A stretch of 64,000 nt of DNA, taken from contig NZ_CP022222.1 in the NCBI RefSeq assembly GCF_009930815.1, forward strand, positions 6,552,501 through 6,616,500. Direction: 5' to 3'. Of the stretch, positions 1 to 8,517 are shown piece after piece. Numbering within the stretch: the first letter of the stretch is position 1; each line of letters begins with the position of its first letter. Both the position numbers and the translations under genes were made by a program. The notes under the pieces were generated by a model that saw nothing but the letters and a program-made list of their open reading frames with translations, did no database searches and was not told the DNA's origin. Source of the DNA: Bradyrhizobium sp. CCBAU 051011 (lineage in GTDB: Bacteria > Pseudomonadota > Alphaproteobacteria > Rhizobiales > Xanthobacteraceae).

Positions 1-460
1 AGATCAGTGGATCGTCCCATTCCTCGAAATAGACCTTTGGCTTCGGCGCGGGCCGGGGCGTCGCCGCGATGCGTGCGAGGCGCTCTTCGAAGTTTCTCGC
101 GAGTTGATCTGCGTGCCCCGCCGCCCCGACCATAGCACCGAGCGTGCGGACCATCGCGAGAATGCCGGCGATGTCGCGCTGGTTGAAGACGTGGATGGCG
201 ATCCCGGCGCGCACCAGATCGGCGACGATGTCCGCCTGAAGGTCGGAGAAGGCCAGCACGAGATCCGGCTCGAGCGCCAAAATCTTCGGAATGTCGGCGG
301 AGATGAAGGCGGCGACCCGCGGCTTCTCGCGGCGGACCTGCGGCGGCCGCACCGCATAGCCGGAGACGCCGACGATGCGGTCCTGCTCGCCGAGCAGGTA
401 CAGCGTCTCAACGGTCTCTTCGGTGAGGCAAACGATCCGGCGGGGTGGGAACTGGCGCAT
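1..460 (-). CDS. BtuF/TroA-like ABC substrate-binding protein (3' end outside window)
   Basis: This is the N-terminal 153 residues of a helical-backbone metal/cobalamin-type binding protein. The opening stretch RIVCLTEETVETLYLLGE, followed by VGVSGY and later ILALEPDLVLAFSD, matches the PF01497 (BtuF/FhuD/TroA) fold. ATG at 458-460 was chosen because the fold begins about eight residues later. No signal peptide is visible from this start, so either the protein stays in the cytoplasm or the real start is elsewhere. It is divergent from the thioesterase gene at 584. The ligand cannot be decided; cobalamin is the usual annotation for this subgroup. Confidence 0.75.
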   Translation of the reverse strand, partial: MRQFPPRRIVCLTEETVETLYLLGEQDRIVGVSGYAVRPPQVRREKPRVAAFISADIPKILALEPDLVLAFSDLQADIVADLVRAGIAIHVFNQRDIAGILAMVRTLGAMVGAAGHADQLARNFEERLARIAATPRPAPKPKVYFEEWDDPLI

Positions 461-583
461 GCCGGAGAATGCCGAATTTCGGCCCGCATGTCACGGCAGC
501 CATTACCTCGGAGGTCATTGCCTCATTTACCGGCAGCCGCCATTCTGCCCGGGAAATCACGTCGAAGAAAGGCCGGAGGACGA

Positions 584-982
584 ATGACGCCGCTCGAGAA
601 AATCCAGTCGATGAGAATGCCGTTCGCGGAACTGAAGGGCGTGACCTTCACGGAAGCAGGACAGGATCGGGTGGTAGCAAAGATGCTGGTGCGGCCAGAT
701 CTCTGCACGCTGCGGAACACGATTCACGGCGGCGCTGTGATGGCGTTGGCGGATTCGGTTGGCGCAGCGGCGACCGTCATCAACCTGCCGGCGGACGCCA
801 AGGGCACGACCACGATCGAGAGCAAGACCAATTTCATCGGCGGCGCCAAGGAAGGATCGACCGTAATCGCCACCGCCACGCCGGTGCATCGGGGACGCCG
901 CACCCAGGTCTGGCAGACGCGGCTGGAAACCGAGGACGGCAAGCTGGTCGCGATCGTCACCCAAACCCAGATGGTGCTGTAG
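584..982 (+). CDS. PaaI-family hotdog-fold thioesterase
   Basis: A 132-residue protein with the hotdog thioesterase signature: TIHGGAVMALADS near residues 46-58, followed by a central strand and the C-terminal TRLETEDGKLVA. The family hydrolyses acyl-CoA thioesters as a cytosolic oligomer, often clearing stalled aromatic or aliphatic CoA esters. The substrate cannot be read from sequence. ATG at 584 is preceded by GGAGGA at a good distance, which rules out the longer reading frame upstream. A REP-like palindrome follows the stop. There is no operon partner on this strand. Confidence 0.85.
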   Translation: MTPLEKIQSMRMPFAELKGVTFTEAGQDRVVAKMLVRPDLCTLRNTIHGGAVMALADSVGAAATVINLPADAKGTTTIESKTNFIGGAKEGSTVIATATPVHRGRRTQVWQTRLETEDGKLVAIVTQTQMVL

Positions 983-1002
983 CGTCAGCGCCTGGCGCAA
1001 GT

Positions 1003-1094
1003 TCGTCATGCCCGGCCTTGTGCCGGGCATCCACGTCTTTGCTTCAATGAAGTTAGAAAAACGTGGATGGCCGGGACAAGCCCGGCCATGACGG
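1003..1094. repeat. REP-like inverted repeat, CGTCATGCCCGGCC type
   Basis: The arms begin CGTCATGCCCGGCC and end GGCCGGGACAAGCCCGGCCATGACG, with ACGTGGATGGCC and its complement inside. It fills the space between two convergent genes and could act as a transcription stop. This is the only copy of this subtype noticed in the window. Confidence 0.8.
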
Positions 1095-1113
1095 CTGCAT
1101 TCTCACGGGGGTC

Positions 1114-2154
1114 TCAGGCCGCTTCCACCGCGTTCAGCATTCCGGTTTGCGGGTGACAATCGACATATTCGAAAAGCTGCTCGTCGGCGCGGGCGATGGT
1201 GACCTCGTGGTAGAGCCGCAGTTTTGCGGCCGGCCCGAGCGTCGACAGGTATTTCATGGCGGCGCCAAAAATCCTGACATGGGTCGGGTGCGATTCCGCC
1301 CAACGTTCGAGCGCCGACAGGCTTTTCCACCAGCTCATGCCGTAGGATTTTTCGGTCGCCGCGCCGTCGGGGCCAACCACCGTCATGTAGCGGTTGGCGT
1401 AGCAGCCGATCGAGCGGCCATGGTCGCGCAGGAAATCCATGCCCTCGCGCAGCACCGGCTCGACATCGCCGAGATACATCTTGCGTTCGGCGGCTTCGGT
1501 GTCGCCCCAATCCTGGCCAGAGCGGATCAGGCAGACATTGTCGTGCGGGATGATGCGGACGCGTGCGCCATCACGAACGGCGCGGGCCGAGCCTGATGGC
1601 GCCATCTCGCTGGTTTGCGACAACGGGATGCGGTCGCGCATGCCGCCCCAATAGGCGTGCTCCAACACTTCGCCGCTCATGCCGTCGGCGAGAACGGCGA
1701 CGCCCTCCGGCCTGCCGAGGGAAGAGAACAACGTCTCATAGCCTTCCACGGAGGGGTAAAGCGCCTCGATGAAAGTGCCGAACCCGTCATTGGTTCGCTC
1801 GCCGCCGGTCCAGCGCTCGCGCGTGGGCAGAAACCAGCGATCGAATGTTTGCCGATCGTCCCAATAGGCCACCGTGACCGCGTTGGTGAAACCGGCCTCG
1901 TCAACATAGCGCGCGCGGTCCCAATGCGTCGGGCCGTCCTTGGCCGCGAAATCCGAGGCAAGCCGGGCCAGCGCCTGCTCGGCAGCGATCGATGGCGTTC
2001 CGCGGGTCTGGAGGCCGAAATAGGCCATCACCACCCGCGTGACGCTCGGTTTGTGCCGCGCCACGAACGACGGGTAGGGCGGCGCATAATCGTCGCCGAC
2101 GCGGCGGTGACGCGTTCGCGCGGTTTGCAGATGTGCAGGGATTGCGGATTCCAT
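1114..2154 (-). CDS. oxd: Heme-dependent aldoxime dehydratase
   Basis: A 346-residue protein of the phenylacetaldoxime/aliphatic aldoxime dehydratase family (EC 4.99.1.5/4.99.1.7), which removes water from aldoximes to give nitriles at a ferrous heme. Family hallmarks seen: an N-terminal RTRHRRVGDDY, the central NVCLIRSGQDW, and the C-terminal RLYHEV and EYVDCHPQTGML segments. Histidines in the latter two are the likely heme ligand and catalytic residue (recalled from characterised enzymes, not proven here). The start has AAGGAG upstream. It follows the nitrilase gene by 29 bases on the same strand, so the pair is probably co-transcribed and converts aldoxime to nitrile to carboxylic acid. 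Confidence 0.88.
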   Translation of the reverse strand: MESAIPAHLQTARTRHRRVGDDYAPPYPSFVARHKPSVTRVVMAYFGLQTRGTPSIAAEQALARLASDFAAKDGPTHWDRARYVDEAGFTNAVTVAYWDDRQTFDRWFLPTRERWTGGERTNDGFGTFIEALYPSVEGYETLFSSLGRPEGVAVLADGMSGEVLEHAYWGGMRDRIPLSQTSEMAPSGSARAVRDGARVRIIPHDNVCLIRSGQDWGDTEAAERKMYLGDVEPVLREGMDFLRDHGRSIGCYANRYMTVVGPDGAATEKSYGMSWWKSLSALERWAESHPTHVRIFGAAMKYLSTLGPAAKLRLYHEVTIARADEQLFEYVDCHPQTGMLNAVEAA

Positions 2155-2183
2155 CGGCCTGCTCCTTGTCAGGATGGACGCGT

Positions 2184-3197
2184 TCAGGCCTGCAGCCTGA
2201 TTTCGCTCAAGACTTCGGCATCGACGGGCAGCGAGAAATGCTCGACGCGGTTGGCGCGCGTGGTGTTGAGCAGCAGCCGCGTGACGTCGGGCCGCGAATA
2301 ATGCCCGGCCGGATCGGCGGCGTTCTTCGCCACCCCGATCATGCCGAGATCGATATCGGCGTACAAAATGCCTTCCTGATCGGGCGGGAGTTTCTCGGCA
2401 AGCGAACTGCCGTCCGGCCCGTAGATCACGGCGTGGCCACCGCCGGCATGCAGGAAGGCGTGCTTTTCAGGAGAGTCGCAGAGCTCTTCGATCATCGCCT
2501 GCGAGACCACCGCGCAGGGGCCGAGGAAGAAGCAGGAGCCTTCGACCGCATAGACCTTGCTGGCGGCGTTGTTGACCTCATGGCCGAGCGCATGCGCGAA
2601 CGGATCGTAAAGTGAAAAGCTCGGCCATGCCCCGACATGCACCTGTTCGTTCTGGGCATACATCGCGTATTTCGACAGCGGCTGCAGATGCTCCCAGCAG
2701 CACAGCGCGCCGAGCCTGCCGACGTCGGCGCGATCGTGAACCGCGAGATCGCTGCCGTCGCCTTCGCCGAACACGGTTCGTTCGGCATGGGTCGGACGCA
2801 ATTTCCGGCGCTTGGCGATGGTCTCGCCGTCGGGACCGATCAGCCATTGCGCGATGTAGAGGCTGCCGCCGTCGCGTTCGGACAATCCGAGCACCGCGGT
2901 CAGCCTCGCGCGTTTGACGGCCTGGCGGATCTTTTCCGCCTGCGGGCTGTCGAAGGCGAGCGAGTTGTCGAAATACCGCTGCACAAAGCCGCGGCCGATC
3001 GCCCAGGCCGGCGCGCCGAGCCAGATCTGCCACGGATATCCGGGGATGAAGGTTTCCGGAAACGCGATCAGCTTGGCGCCGTTCGCGGAAGCTTCCTCGA
3101 TCAGCGAGATGGTCTTGTCGACGGTGGCGTCGAGATCGAGAAAAACCGGCGCCGCCTGCACCACCGCCACCTTGTATTTCTGATGAACCAGACCCAT
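2184..3197 (-). CDS. nit: Nitrilase (carbon-nitrogen hydrolase)
   Basis: A 337-residue cytosolic enzyme of the nitrilase superfamily, branch 1. The catalytic triad is visible as Glu48 in FPETF, Lys132 in RRKLRPT and Cys167 in CCWEH, with the extra family Glu in HAER. It hydrolyses nitriles to carboxylic acid and ammonia. ATG at 3197 was chosen over an upstream in-frame start because AGAGGATG lies just before it and the family begins at VAVVQAAP. The downstream oxd gene makes its nitrile substrate and the upstream AraC-type gene is the likely activator. Substrate range (arylaceto- or aliphatic) cannot be assigned. Confidence 0.9.
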   Translation of the reverse strand: MGLVHQKYKVAVVQAAPVFLDLDATVDKTISLIEEASANGAKLIAFPETFIPGYPWQIWLGAPAWAIGRGFVQRYFDNSLAFDSPQAEKIRQAVKRARLTAVLGLSERDGGSLYIAQWLIGPDGETIAKRRKLRPTHAERTVFGEGDGSDLAVHDRADVGRLGALCCWEHLQPLSKYAMYAQNEQVHVGAWPSFSLYDPFAHALGHEVNNAASKVYAVEGSCFFLGPCAVVSQAMIEELCDSPEKHAFLHAGGGHAVIYGPDGSSLAEKLPPDQEGILYADIDLGMIGVAKNAADPAGHYSRPDVTRLLLNTTRANRVEHFSLPVDAEVLSEIRLQA

Positions 3198-3349
3198 CGC
3201 ACCATCCTCTTCGCATTTTTGACCGACACTTGCTGGGAGCGAGCCTACCGCCACGGCCACGGCCGTCGCTTGTCCGCGGCGGAACGAAAACTTGTCGTAA
3301 CCGGCAGATGAATGGCTGAGGGGGCGTGACCAGACGGAGGGGACTGCCG

Positions 3350-4303
3350 CTATTTGCCGGGCCGCTCGCGCCATTCGCGCGGCGAGACGCCGAAACGCTG
3401 CCTGAAGATACGGCTGAAATGGGCGAGGTCGTTAAAGCCCCACGCGAAGGCGATCTCGCCGATGTGCCGGGCCTGACAGGCGGGGTCGGCAAGGTCGCGC
3501 TTGCAGCGTTCCAGCCGTTGGGTCTGCACATAGAAGCGGAACGAGGTCTGCTCGTCCGCCATCAGGTCGCTGGCGTAACGCGGCGAGATTCCGACCGCGG
3601 CTGCGGTGCGCGGCAGCGACAATTCGGGATCGGCAAGATGCGTCAGGATATGGTTCTTGAGCCGATAGAGCAGCGCCGAGCGGTGGGCCGACTGATCCGG
3701 CAAGCGCGCATGCAGCCTGTCGGCCAGCGTCATCGCCAGCAGGTCGAGCGCCTGGTCGAGCAGGCGGCTTGCGGCGGCGGGATCAACCTGTTCGATCGTC
3801 TTGCTGACATTGAGCGCGAAATCATAGGTCAGCCGTTCGAGCGGACGATCGCCGGCGAACGTCGTTGCGGTCAAACCATCGAACGAGCCGATGCGCTGCT
3901 GCAACAGCTTGCGCGGCATCTGCAGGATGGTCTGCGAAAAGCAGTCGTCGAAGCGCAGCTCGTAGGGGCGGGTGGTGTCGTAGATGACGAATTGTCCCGC
4001 GGAGACGATCGCCTCGCGGCCGTCCTGGAAGACGCCGTTCACGCCGCTGTTGCCGAGCGCCATCAGCACGAAATCTTCGCTGGCGCGCGCAATTCGCGAC
4101 GGCGTGCGGAATACCCGCTGCGCGGTGGAATCGACGCGCGTGAACGCCGCAGGCCCGATTCTGGATTGCGATACCGAGCCCCAGAACGCGCCGCGCAAAT
4201 CCGATTTGCAGTCGAGGCCAACGAAAGTGTCGCAGACGATGTCCTGCCACACCGCAAGCCGGCGGTCCGGGAGGCATGAACGCGTGTCGAGCACCACAGC
4301 CAC
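3350..4303 (-). CDS. AraC-family regulator of the nitrilase/oxd cluster
   Basis: A 317-residue transcription factor. Residues from about 20 to 190 form an AraC-binding-like sensor domain, and the last 100 residues carry two helix-turn-helix units (LPRTAAAVGISPRYASDL and IGEIAFAWGFNDLAHFSRIF) with the typical ending RFGVSPREWR. The gene lies upstream of nit on the same strand with about 150 bases between, enough for a separate promoter. By analogy with other aldoxime-nitrile clusters it probably activates nit-oxd in response to an aldoxime or nitrile. That role is inferred from position only. Confidence 0.85.
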   Translation of the reverse strand: MAVVLDTRSCLPDRRLAVWQDIVCDTFVGLDCKSDLRGAFWGSVSQSRIGPAAFTRVDSTAQRVFRTPSRIARASEDFVLMALGNSGVNGVFQDGREAIVSAGQFVIYDTTRPYELRFDDCFSQTILQMPRKLLQQRIGSFDGLTATTFAGDRPLERLTYDFALNVSKTIEQVDPAAASRLLDQALDLLAMTLADRLHARLPDQSAHRSALLYRLKNHILTHLADPELSLPRTAAAVGISPRYASDLMADEQTSFRFYVQTQRLERCKRDLADPACQARHIGEIAFAWGFNDLAHFSRIFRQRFGVSPREWRERPGK

Positions 4304-4566
4304 AACGGGCCTCCGCGAGCAATCCGGGTGTGTTGCCTTAAGCCTTGGTTTGTTCGGAAATAAGCAGGCGCCATGCCAGTCTGCGCCGGGCGGCGAATCT
4401 TAACAATTGGTTAATGGCGCCGCCGCTAAAGCGCTGCAAACATTGCTGTTATTTAAGGCAGTATGCGGAGCAACCTGGTCTTGTATTTGATGTTGCGACG
4501 CACAATATTGGTGGTCTAGGGATTCGACGCCTCCTCGAAGGGCCTTTCTGAGAGGAGTTTTGGACT

Positions 4567-5199
4567 ATGTACCTCACCGTTATTGCGGCCGCGCTCGCCA
4601 ACAGCAGCGTGCGCACGCTCAGCCAGCAGGAAGAATTGCCGCTGTTGCGCGATCACCTGCTCCGGCTTGATCGCATCAGCCGCCGCGACCGTTTCCATGG
4701 CTTCATGGACGACAGCTTCATCGAGCGCTACGCCGAGAAATGCGCCAATGACGGCACGGTCATCATTGCTTTCTTCGAAGATGGCGTGGTTCGGGGCGCG
4801 GCAGAGCTGCATCCGCCGGATCAGTCGCCGGATTCGCTTCCCGAGATCGCCTTCAGCGTTGAAGCGTCGGTGCGCCGTCGCGGCGTCGGCAGCATCCTGT
4901 TTCGCAAGCTGATCGCGGTGGCGCGGGCCAAGGGCTACAAGAGCCTGCGGATCACCACCGGCGCGCAGAACGAGGCGATGCGGGCACTTGCCAGCAAGTT
5001 CGGCGCGCAACTCGTCTTCCGCCACGGCGAATCGACCGGCACGATCGATCTGACGAAATATGATCAGGCCGAGTTCGCCACGTCTTGGGTCGAGAACGCG
5101 GTGAATGCAACGCGCGCGGCCGTGGCCTTCAACCGCGCCTATTGGCGAATGCTGCTTCGGATGGCTAGTACCGCGCCGTCGGAGTGGGGCGCCTCGTAA
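4567..5199 (+). CDS. GNAT-family N-acetyltransferase
   Basis: A 210-residue protein with the acetyl-CoA binding motif A of the GNAT fold: VRRRGVGSILFRKLI at residues 102-116, preceded by the beta strand EIAFSVEA. The acceptor substrate is unknown. The N-terminal 45 residues and the C-terminal WVENAVNATRAAVAFNRAYW extension lie outside the core fold. ATG at 4567 has a strong AGAGGAG ribosome binding site. The 263 bases upstream are AT-rich relative to the surroundings and are shared with the divergent AraC gene, so both promoters probably lie there. Confidence 0.8.
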   Translation: MYLTVIAAALANSSVRTLSQQEELPLLRDHLLRLDRISRRDRFHGFMDDSFIERYAEKCANDGTVIIAFFEDGVVRGAAELHPPDQSPDSLPEIAFSVEASVRRRGVGSILFRKLIAVARAKGYKSLRITTGAQNEAMRALASKFGAQLVFRHGESTGTIDLTKYDQAEFATSWVENAVNATRAAVAFNRAYWRMLLRMASTAPSEWGAS

Positions 5200-5279
5200 G
5201 CCAGGGACGCACGTTCAAATCCAGCGAATTGCCCAAGGGGCGATTCGCTGGACACAATTCAGTGAATGTTTTGATCTTG

Positions 5280-5582
5280 TCAGGTGCCGGTGCGCTTGTC
5301 GTTGCCGAAGCGCCTGACGACACGGCGCTCGACCACGACGGAGCGCTGCGCGCCCGCTTCGCCCGCGATGACGCGGGTCGCCGATCGCGCCATCGCGCGG
5401 CCGGTCTTCTTCACTTCCGCCAGCACTTCCTCATAGGGCAGCCCCATCAGTGCGGCGGCGATTTCCGCCTGCTGCTGCTGATCGTCGGTGATTCCCACCG
5501 CGGCGAAGATTGCCTCCTCCAGCGTCGGCGGATCCCGCCGGACGCGTCGTGTGCCGTATTTCGTGTTCCAGTCTTCGCTCAT
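5280..5582 (-). CDS. Conserved hypothetical protein, 100 residues
   Basis: Not recognised. It starts MSEDWNTKYGTRR, and the middle (PTLEEAIFAAVGITDDQQQQAEIAAALMG-like helices) is helical and acidic. The basic tail SVVVERRVVRRFGNDKRTGT could bind nucleic acid or protein. No signal peptide or membrane segment. The start at 5582 was chosen because the protein-like sequence begins there; the longer frame upstream is Cys/His-rich and not convincing. It lies downstream of the DUF2161 gene on the same strand, separated by 145 bases. Confidence 0.6.
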   Translation of the reverse strand: MSEDWNTKYGTRRVRRDPPTLEEAIFAAVGITDDQQQQAEIAAALMGLPYEEVLAEVKKTGRAMARSATRVIAGEAGAQRSVVVERRVVRRFGNDKRTGT

Positions 5583-5727
5583 AGGGGCCTCGCATTGACT
5601 TGCCGAGATACCTAGGTGCCCTAATGTTGCATTGCAATATGAATTTCGCATGGCAATACAGCCATGCGTCAACAATCCCTCAAATCTGGTTGGCCGTGCG
5701 GTTTCGATATTTTGATCGGTCCGCGCG

Positions 5728-6414
5728 TCAGGGCGCGGAATTGCCGGCCGCGGGCAGATCCAGCGGCTGTTGCGGCCAGCGCTTCAACGCGGCATGGCCC
5801 GCATCGGTGAGGACATAGATACCGCGCTCGGCGCGATCGAACCAGCCATAGACGTTATGCAGCAGGATTTTTCCGGCATCGGGAATCTCGGAGCGCAGGT
5901 CCCGGACGCGTCGCGGCCCGCCCGACAGCGCCGAGGCGCAAGCCAGCGCCTGCTGGCGATAGGCCGTCATGATCGGCGCGCGCGTCGATCCGCCCAGGAC
6001 GGGATCGCCCTTGCGCTTCTGATGCTCCGCGATCAGGCGCGAGCGTTTTTTGGGGTCGCGGCGGGGGGCTGATGTCGGCGGCTTCACGATCACCTCGACA
6101 TCGCCGGTATTGGTGACGGCGAGCATGCCGAAACCAAGCCGGCGGCAGAGATTGCGGTAGCGCGCGTCGCTTTCGCGGCCCTTGCCGCGCGCGGATAATT
6201 TGGCCGCGAGCCAGACCTCGTCGGCGGCGCCGGCGCGGTCCACCGCCTGCAGGATCAGTTCCAGATTGAAGGAAAGCTTCAGTTCACCGATCACCACGAT
6301 CGGCGGGTCGTCGCCGCTCAGCGCGACCAGGTCGCAGCCGCCGACCTCGCCCTTGACCGTGAAGCCGAGCTTTTCGAGGAAGCGTTTGACGGGGAGATAT
6401 AGCGCGGTTTCCAA
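5728..6414 (-). CDS. DUF2161 protein, predicted PD-(D/E)XK phosphodiesterase
   Basis: A 228-residue protein of the DUF2161 family (COG5482). The N-terminal half fits a nuclease-like core: KRFLEKLGFTVKGEVGGCDLVAL, where the Asp in CDLVAL and the Glu/Lys of VVIGELKLSF form a D-x(n)-ExK arrangement. The C-terminal half from about residue 140 is basic and ends in a winged-helix-like region (HNVYGWFDRAERGIYVLTDAG). Its role is not established; the fold suggests DNA or RNA cleavage or binding. It is divergent from the GrlR-like gene at 6610. Confidence 0.75.
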   Translation of the reverse strand: METALYLPVKRFLEKLGFTVKGEVGGCDLVALSGDDPPIVVIGELKLSFNLELILQAVDRAGAADEVWLAAKLSARGKGRESDARYRNLCRRLGFGMLAVTNTGDVEVIVKPPTSAPRRDPKKRSRLIAEHQKRKGDPVLGGSTRAPIMTAYRQQALACASALSGGPRRVRDLRSEIPDAGKILLHNVYGWFDRAERGIYVLTDAGHAALKRWPQQPLDLPAAGNSAP

Positions 6415-6609
6415 AATCTGCTCCGGCGGCGCCGTGGCCGCGACTCAATGTCCGGACTTTAGCCGAATTCCGGCAAAGCGTTTGATCGGGCCGCACTGCG
6501 GCGGCTATTCTGGGCGCCGGGGACAAGGCCATACGGCAAATGGACGGAACCTGCGAATCCAGTGTTCGCGGGTCGAATGGTATTTGCCGGACTAGAAGCG
6601 AGCAGGGGC

Positions 6610-7323
6610 GTGCTGAAAGGACTGTACAAATTCCGTTTCACGACGGAGCGCGGGGAAGGTTCGGGCGTGATGTTCGCGACCGCGGGCGGCAGGCTCTATG
6701 GCGGCGATTCCGGCTCTTCCTTTGTCGGCAGCTTCACCGAGGCTGATGGCATCGTCTCTTGCGAGGTGACGATGTCCCGCCATTATCACGATCCCAGATA
6801 CGTGCCGATGTTCGAGGTCGAACATGCCGTGATGAACTTCACGGGCAAGCCTCGCGGCGAGGGAATTCACTTCGAGGGCGGCAGCGCGGCCTTGCCCGGC
6901 GTCCATTTCACGACCGTTCTGACCCCGATCGATGTTACCGACGCGCCGGCGCCTGGTGAAGTCGGGCCTGACGCGATCGGCAACGGACTGTATTCGATCC
7001 ACATTCGCATGCTGGACGGCATCGATGCCGGCAATACCGGCGTCATGATGCTGCGCGACGGCCGCATCCGCGGCGGCGACGCGTTCTTCGATTATATCGG
7101 CGCGTATTCGGCGGCGAACGGCAAATGGAAAGGCGAACTCGTCAACCGCGAACATACGCCGGCCATAAGCGAGCGGCCGATATTCGGCGGCCATGAAGTC
7201 GGCATCGGCTTTTCCGGCACCTACGACGCCGATGGCGCCGAAGGCGAAGCCACCGCACTCGCGGGCAAGCGCAGCATCCGCTTCAAGGCGGTGCTGCGGA
7301 AGTTGGTGGATGTCGAAGACTAG
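6610..7323 (+). CDS. GrlR-like protein, tandemly duplicated (paralogue 1)
   Basis: A 237-residue protein made of two copies of a GrlR-like (type III secretion negative regulator, lipocalin-like) domain. Copy one starts LKGLYKFRFTT with GGRLYGGDSG; copy two starts NGLYSIHIRMLDG with GRIRGGDAFFDYIGAY. It ends with a conserved FGGHEVGIGFSGT. GTG at 6610 was chosen so that the first domain begins at residue 2, as in paralogues 2 and 3; ATG at 6577 is the alternative. No type III secretion genes are in the window, so the regulatory name should not be carried over. Paralogues lie at 13982 and 17064. Confidence 0.7.
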   Translation: MLKGLYKFRFTTERGEGSGVMFATAGGRLYGGDSGSSFVGSFTEADGIVSCEVTMSRHYHDPRYVPMFEVEHAVMNFTGKPRGEGIHFEGGSAALPGVHFTTVLTPIDVTDAPAPGEVGPDAIGNGLYSIHIRMLDGIDAGNTGVMMLRDGRIRGGDAFFDYIGAYSAANGKWKGELVNREHTPAISERPIFGGHEVGIGFSGTYDADGAEGEATALAGKRSIRFKAVLRKLVDVED

Positions 7324-7574
7324 CCGATTAGCCGATCGTAGTCAGCGTGAGAGCCTATCCAGAACCAAACATAGACATCGTCGACTTCAACAGCCAAGAC
7401 ACGATACCGCAGTCCGACACGGGCAGACCAATACCGACCGACTCTTTTGAATTGGAGCGAAGGATGGCGCGGATCGCGCTTGAGCAACGCAAAGTTGGCA
7501 TCAGCCAACTTCTGGATCGGGGAAGGCAATGTTCGGTAAGCGTCCCAAAACCTTGGCGATGCTGAGTGTTTCAC
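7320..7574 (-). CDS. RelE/ParE-type toxin
   Basis: An 84-residue basic protein with the RelE/ParE fold pattern: an N-terminal helix (RFWDAYRTLPSPIQKLADANFALLKRDP), then HPSLQFKRVGRYWSARVGLRYRVLAVEV and the final strand VYVWFWIGSHADYDRLI. Toxins of this fold cut mRNA at the ribosome or poison gyrase; which applies here is not clear. Its ATG overlaps the stop of the antitoxin gene as ATGA, so the two are translationally coupled. Its stop overlaps the 3' end of the convergent GrlR-like gene by four bases. Confidence 0.85.
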   Translation of the reverse strand: MKHSASPRFWDAYRTLPSPIQKLADANFALLKRDPRHPSLQFKRVGRYWSARVGLRYRVLAVEVDDVYVWFWIGSHADYDRLIG

Positions 7575-7771
7575 AAGTCCCGGGATTTGCCGGCGCGATA
7601 TGCCGCAACGGCCTCCTCTGCAAAGGCGTCGAGCTTGCCGGCGTGCGCATCACGTTCGATGGCTGCGTCGAATCGATCGGCGTCAAACGCTTCAAACCAG
7701 GCACGAAACCTCGCTAATTCTCGAGGCGGCAGTTGCTCGACGGCCTTTTCAATGTCTTCGGCTGTTGTCAT
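7571..7771 (-). CDS. Antitoxin partner of the RelE/ParE-type toxin
   Basis: A 66-residue acidic protein starting MTTAEDIEKAVEQLPPREL. The C-terminal stretch FDAAIERDAHAGKLDAFAEEAVAAYRAG resembles toxin-wrapping tails of small antitoxins found next to RelE-like toxins. No clear DNA-binding domain is visible beyond the N-terminal helices, so autoregulation is uncertain. It is the first gene of a two-gene operon and overlaps the toxin start by four bases. Confidence 0.8.
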   Translation of the reverse strand: MTTAEDIEKAVEQLPPRELARFRAWFEAFDADRFDAAIERDAHAGKLDAFAEEAVAAYRAGKSRDL

Positions 7772-7836
7772 TTCAACAATATAACACCCCCGAAGCGCAG
7801 CGCAAAGCCGTGCGACTGAATGGCTGGAGATGCGAT

Positions 7837-8517
7837 CTAAACCCTCCCGTTCACCGGCAGCAGCGCGCCGGTGATGGCGCTCGCCGCGTCGCTGGCGAGG
7901 AACAGGATCACCTCGGCCAATTCCTTCGGCGCCACCCATTTGGCGAAATCGGCTTTGGGCATGCTGGCGCGGTTGGCTGCGGTGTCGATAATCGACGGCA
8001 GCACGGCGTTGACGGTGATCTTGCCCTTCAGTTCGGCGGCAAGCGCCTCGGTGAGGCGATGCACGCCGGCCTTGGAGGCAGCGTAGGCGCCCATGCCGGC
8101 ACCTGCCTGCAGCGCGCCCATTGCGCCGACATTGACGATGCGCCCGGCACCCGATGCGACGAGATGCGGGATCGCCGTGCGCGATGCGTTCAGCGCGGTC
8201 ATGACGTTGAGCGCGTACATCCGCTGCCATGTCCTGGGATCGCCATCCGCCACCGTTTCGAAGGCGAAGCCGCCGGCGATGTTGATCAGCGCATCGAGCT
8301 TGCCGAAATGCGATGCGGCGGTGTCGATGGCTTTCCTGGCTTGCGCCGCGTCGGTGAGATCGACGCCGCCAAGTTCGAACAGATCGGCTGTTGCCGGCGC
8401 TTGCGTCGGGGCGTGATCGACGCTCGCAATCCTGGCGCCGCGCGCCAGCGCCTCGTCGACGACGACGCTGCCAAGTGCGCCGAGAGCCCCCGTCACCACA
8501 ATGACCTTTCCGTCCAT
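7837..8517 (-). CDS. Short-chain dehydrogenase/reductase
   Basis: A 226-residue classical SDR oxidoreductase. Visible features are the cofactor motif TGALGALG near residue 9, NIAGG near 80, the catalytic Tyr-Lys pair in YAASKAGVHRL near 150, and a short C-terminal region. There is no basic residue clearly marking NADP over NAD preference; the Asp in SVDHAP after the second strand would favour NAD(H). Substrate unknown. The start is supported by a clean N-terminus MDGKVIVVTGA. The gene upstream, SGNH hydrolase, is divergent. Confidence 0.85.
   Translation of the reverse strand: MDGKVIVVTGALGALGSVVVDEALARGARIASVDHAPTQAPATADLFELGGVDLTDAAQARKAIDTAASHFGKLDALINIAGGFAFETVADGDPRTWQRMYALNVMTALNASRTAIPHLVASGAGRIVNVGAMGALQAGAGMGAYAASKAGVHRLTEALAAELKGKITVNAVLPSIIDTAANRASMPKADFAKWVAPKELAEVILFLASDAASAITGALLPVNGRV

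Noticed and set aside
4..489. 161-codon Ser/Arg-rich frame at the left edge
   Set aside because: It is out of frame with the BtuF-like protein on the same strand and has shadow composition.
4567..5199. GNAT gene considered as a LuxI-type autoinducer synthase
   Set aside because: It has a standard GNAT acetyl-CoA motif and lacks the LuxI Arg/Asp pattern; no luxR partner is adjacent.
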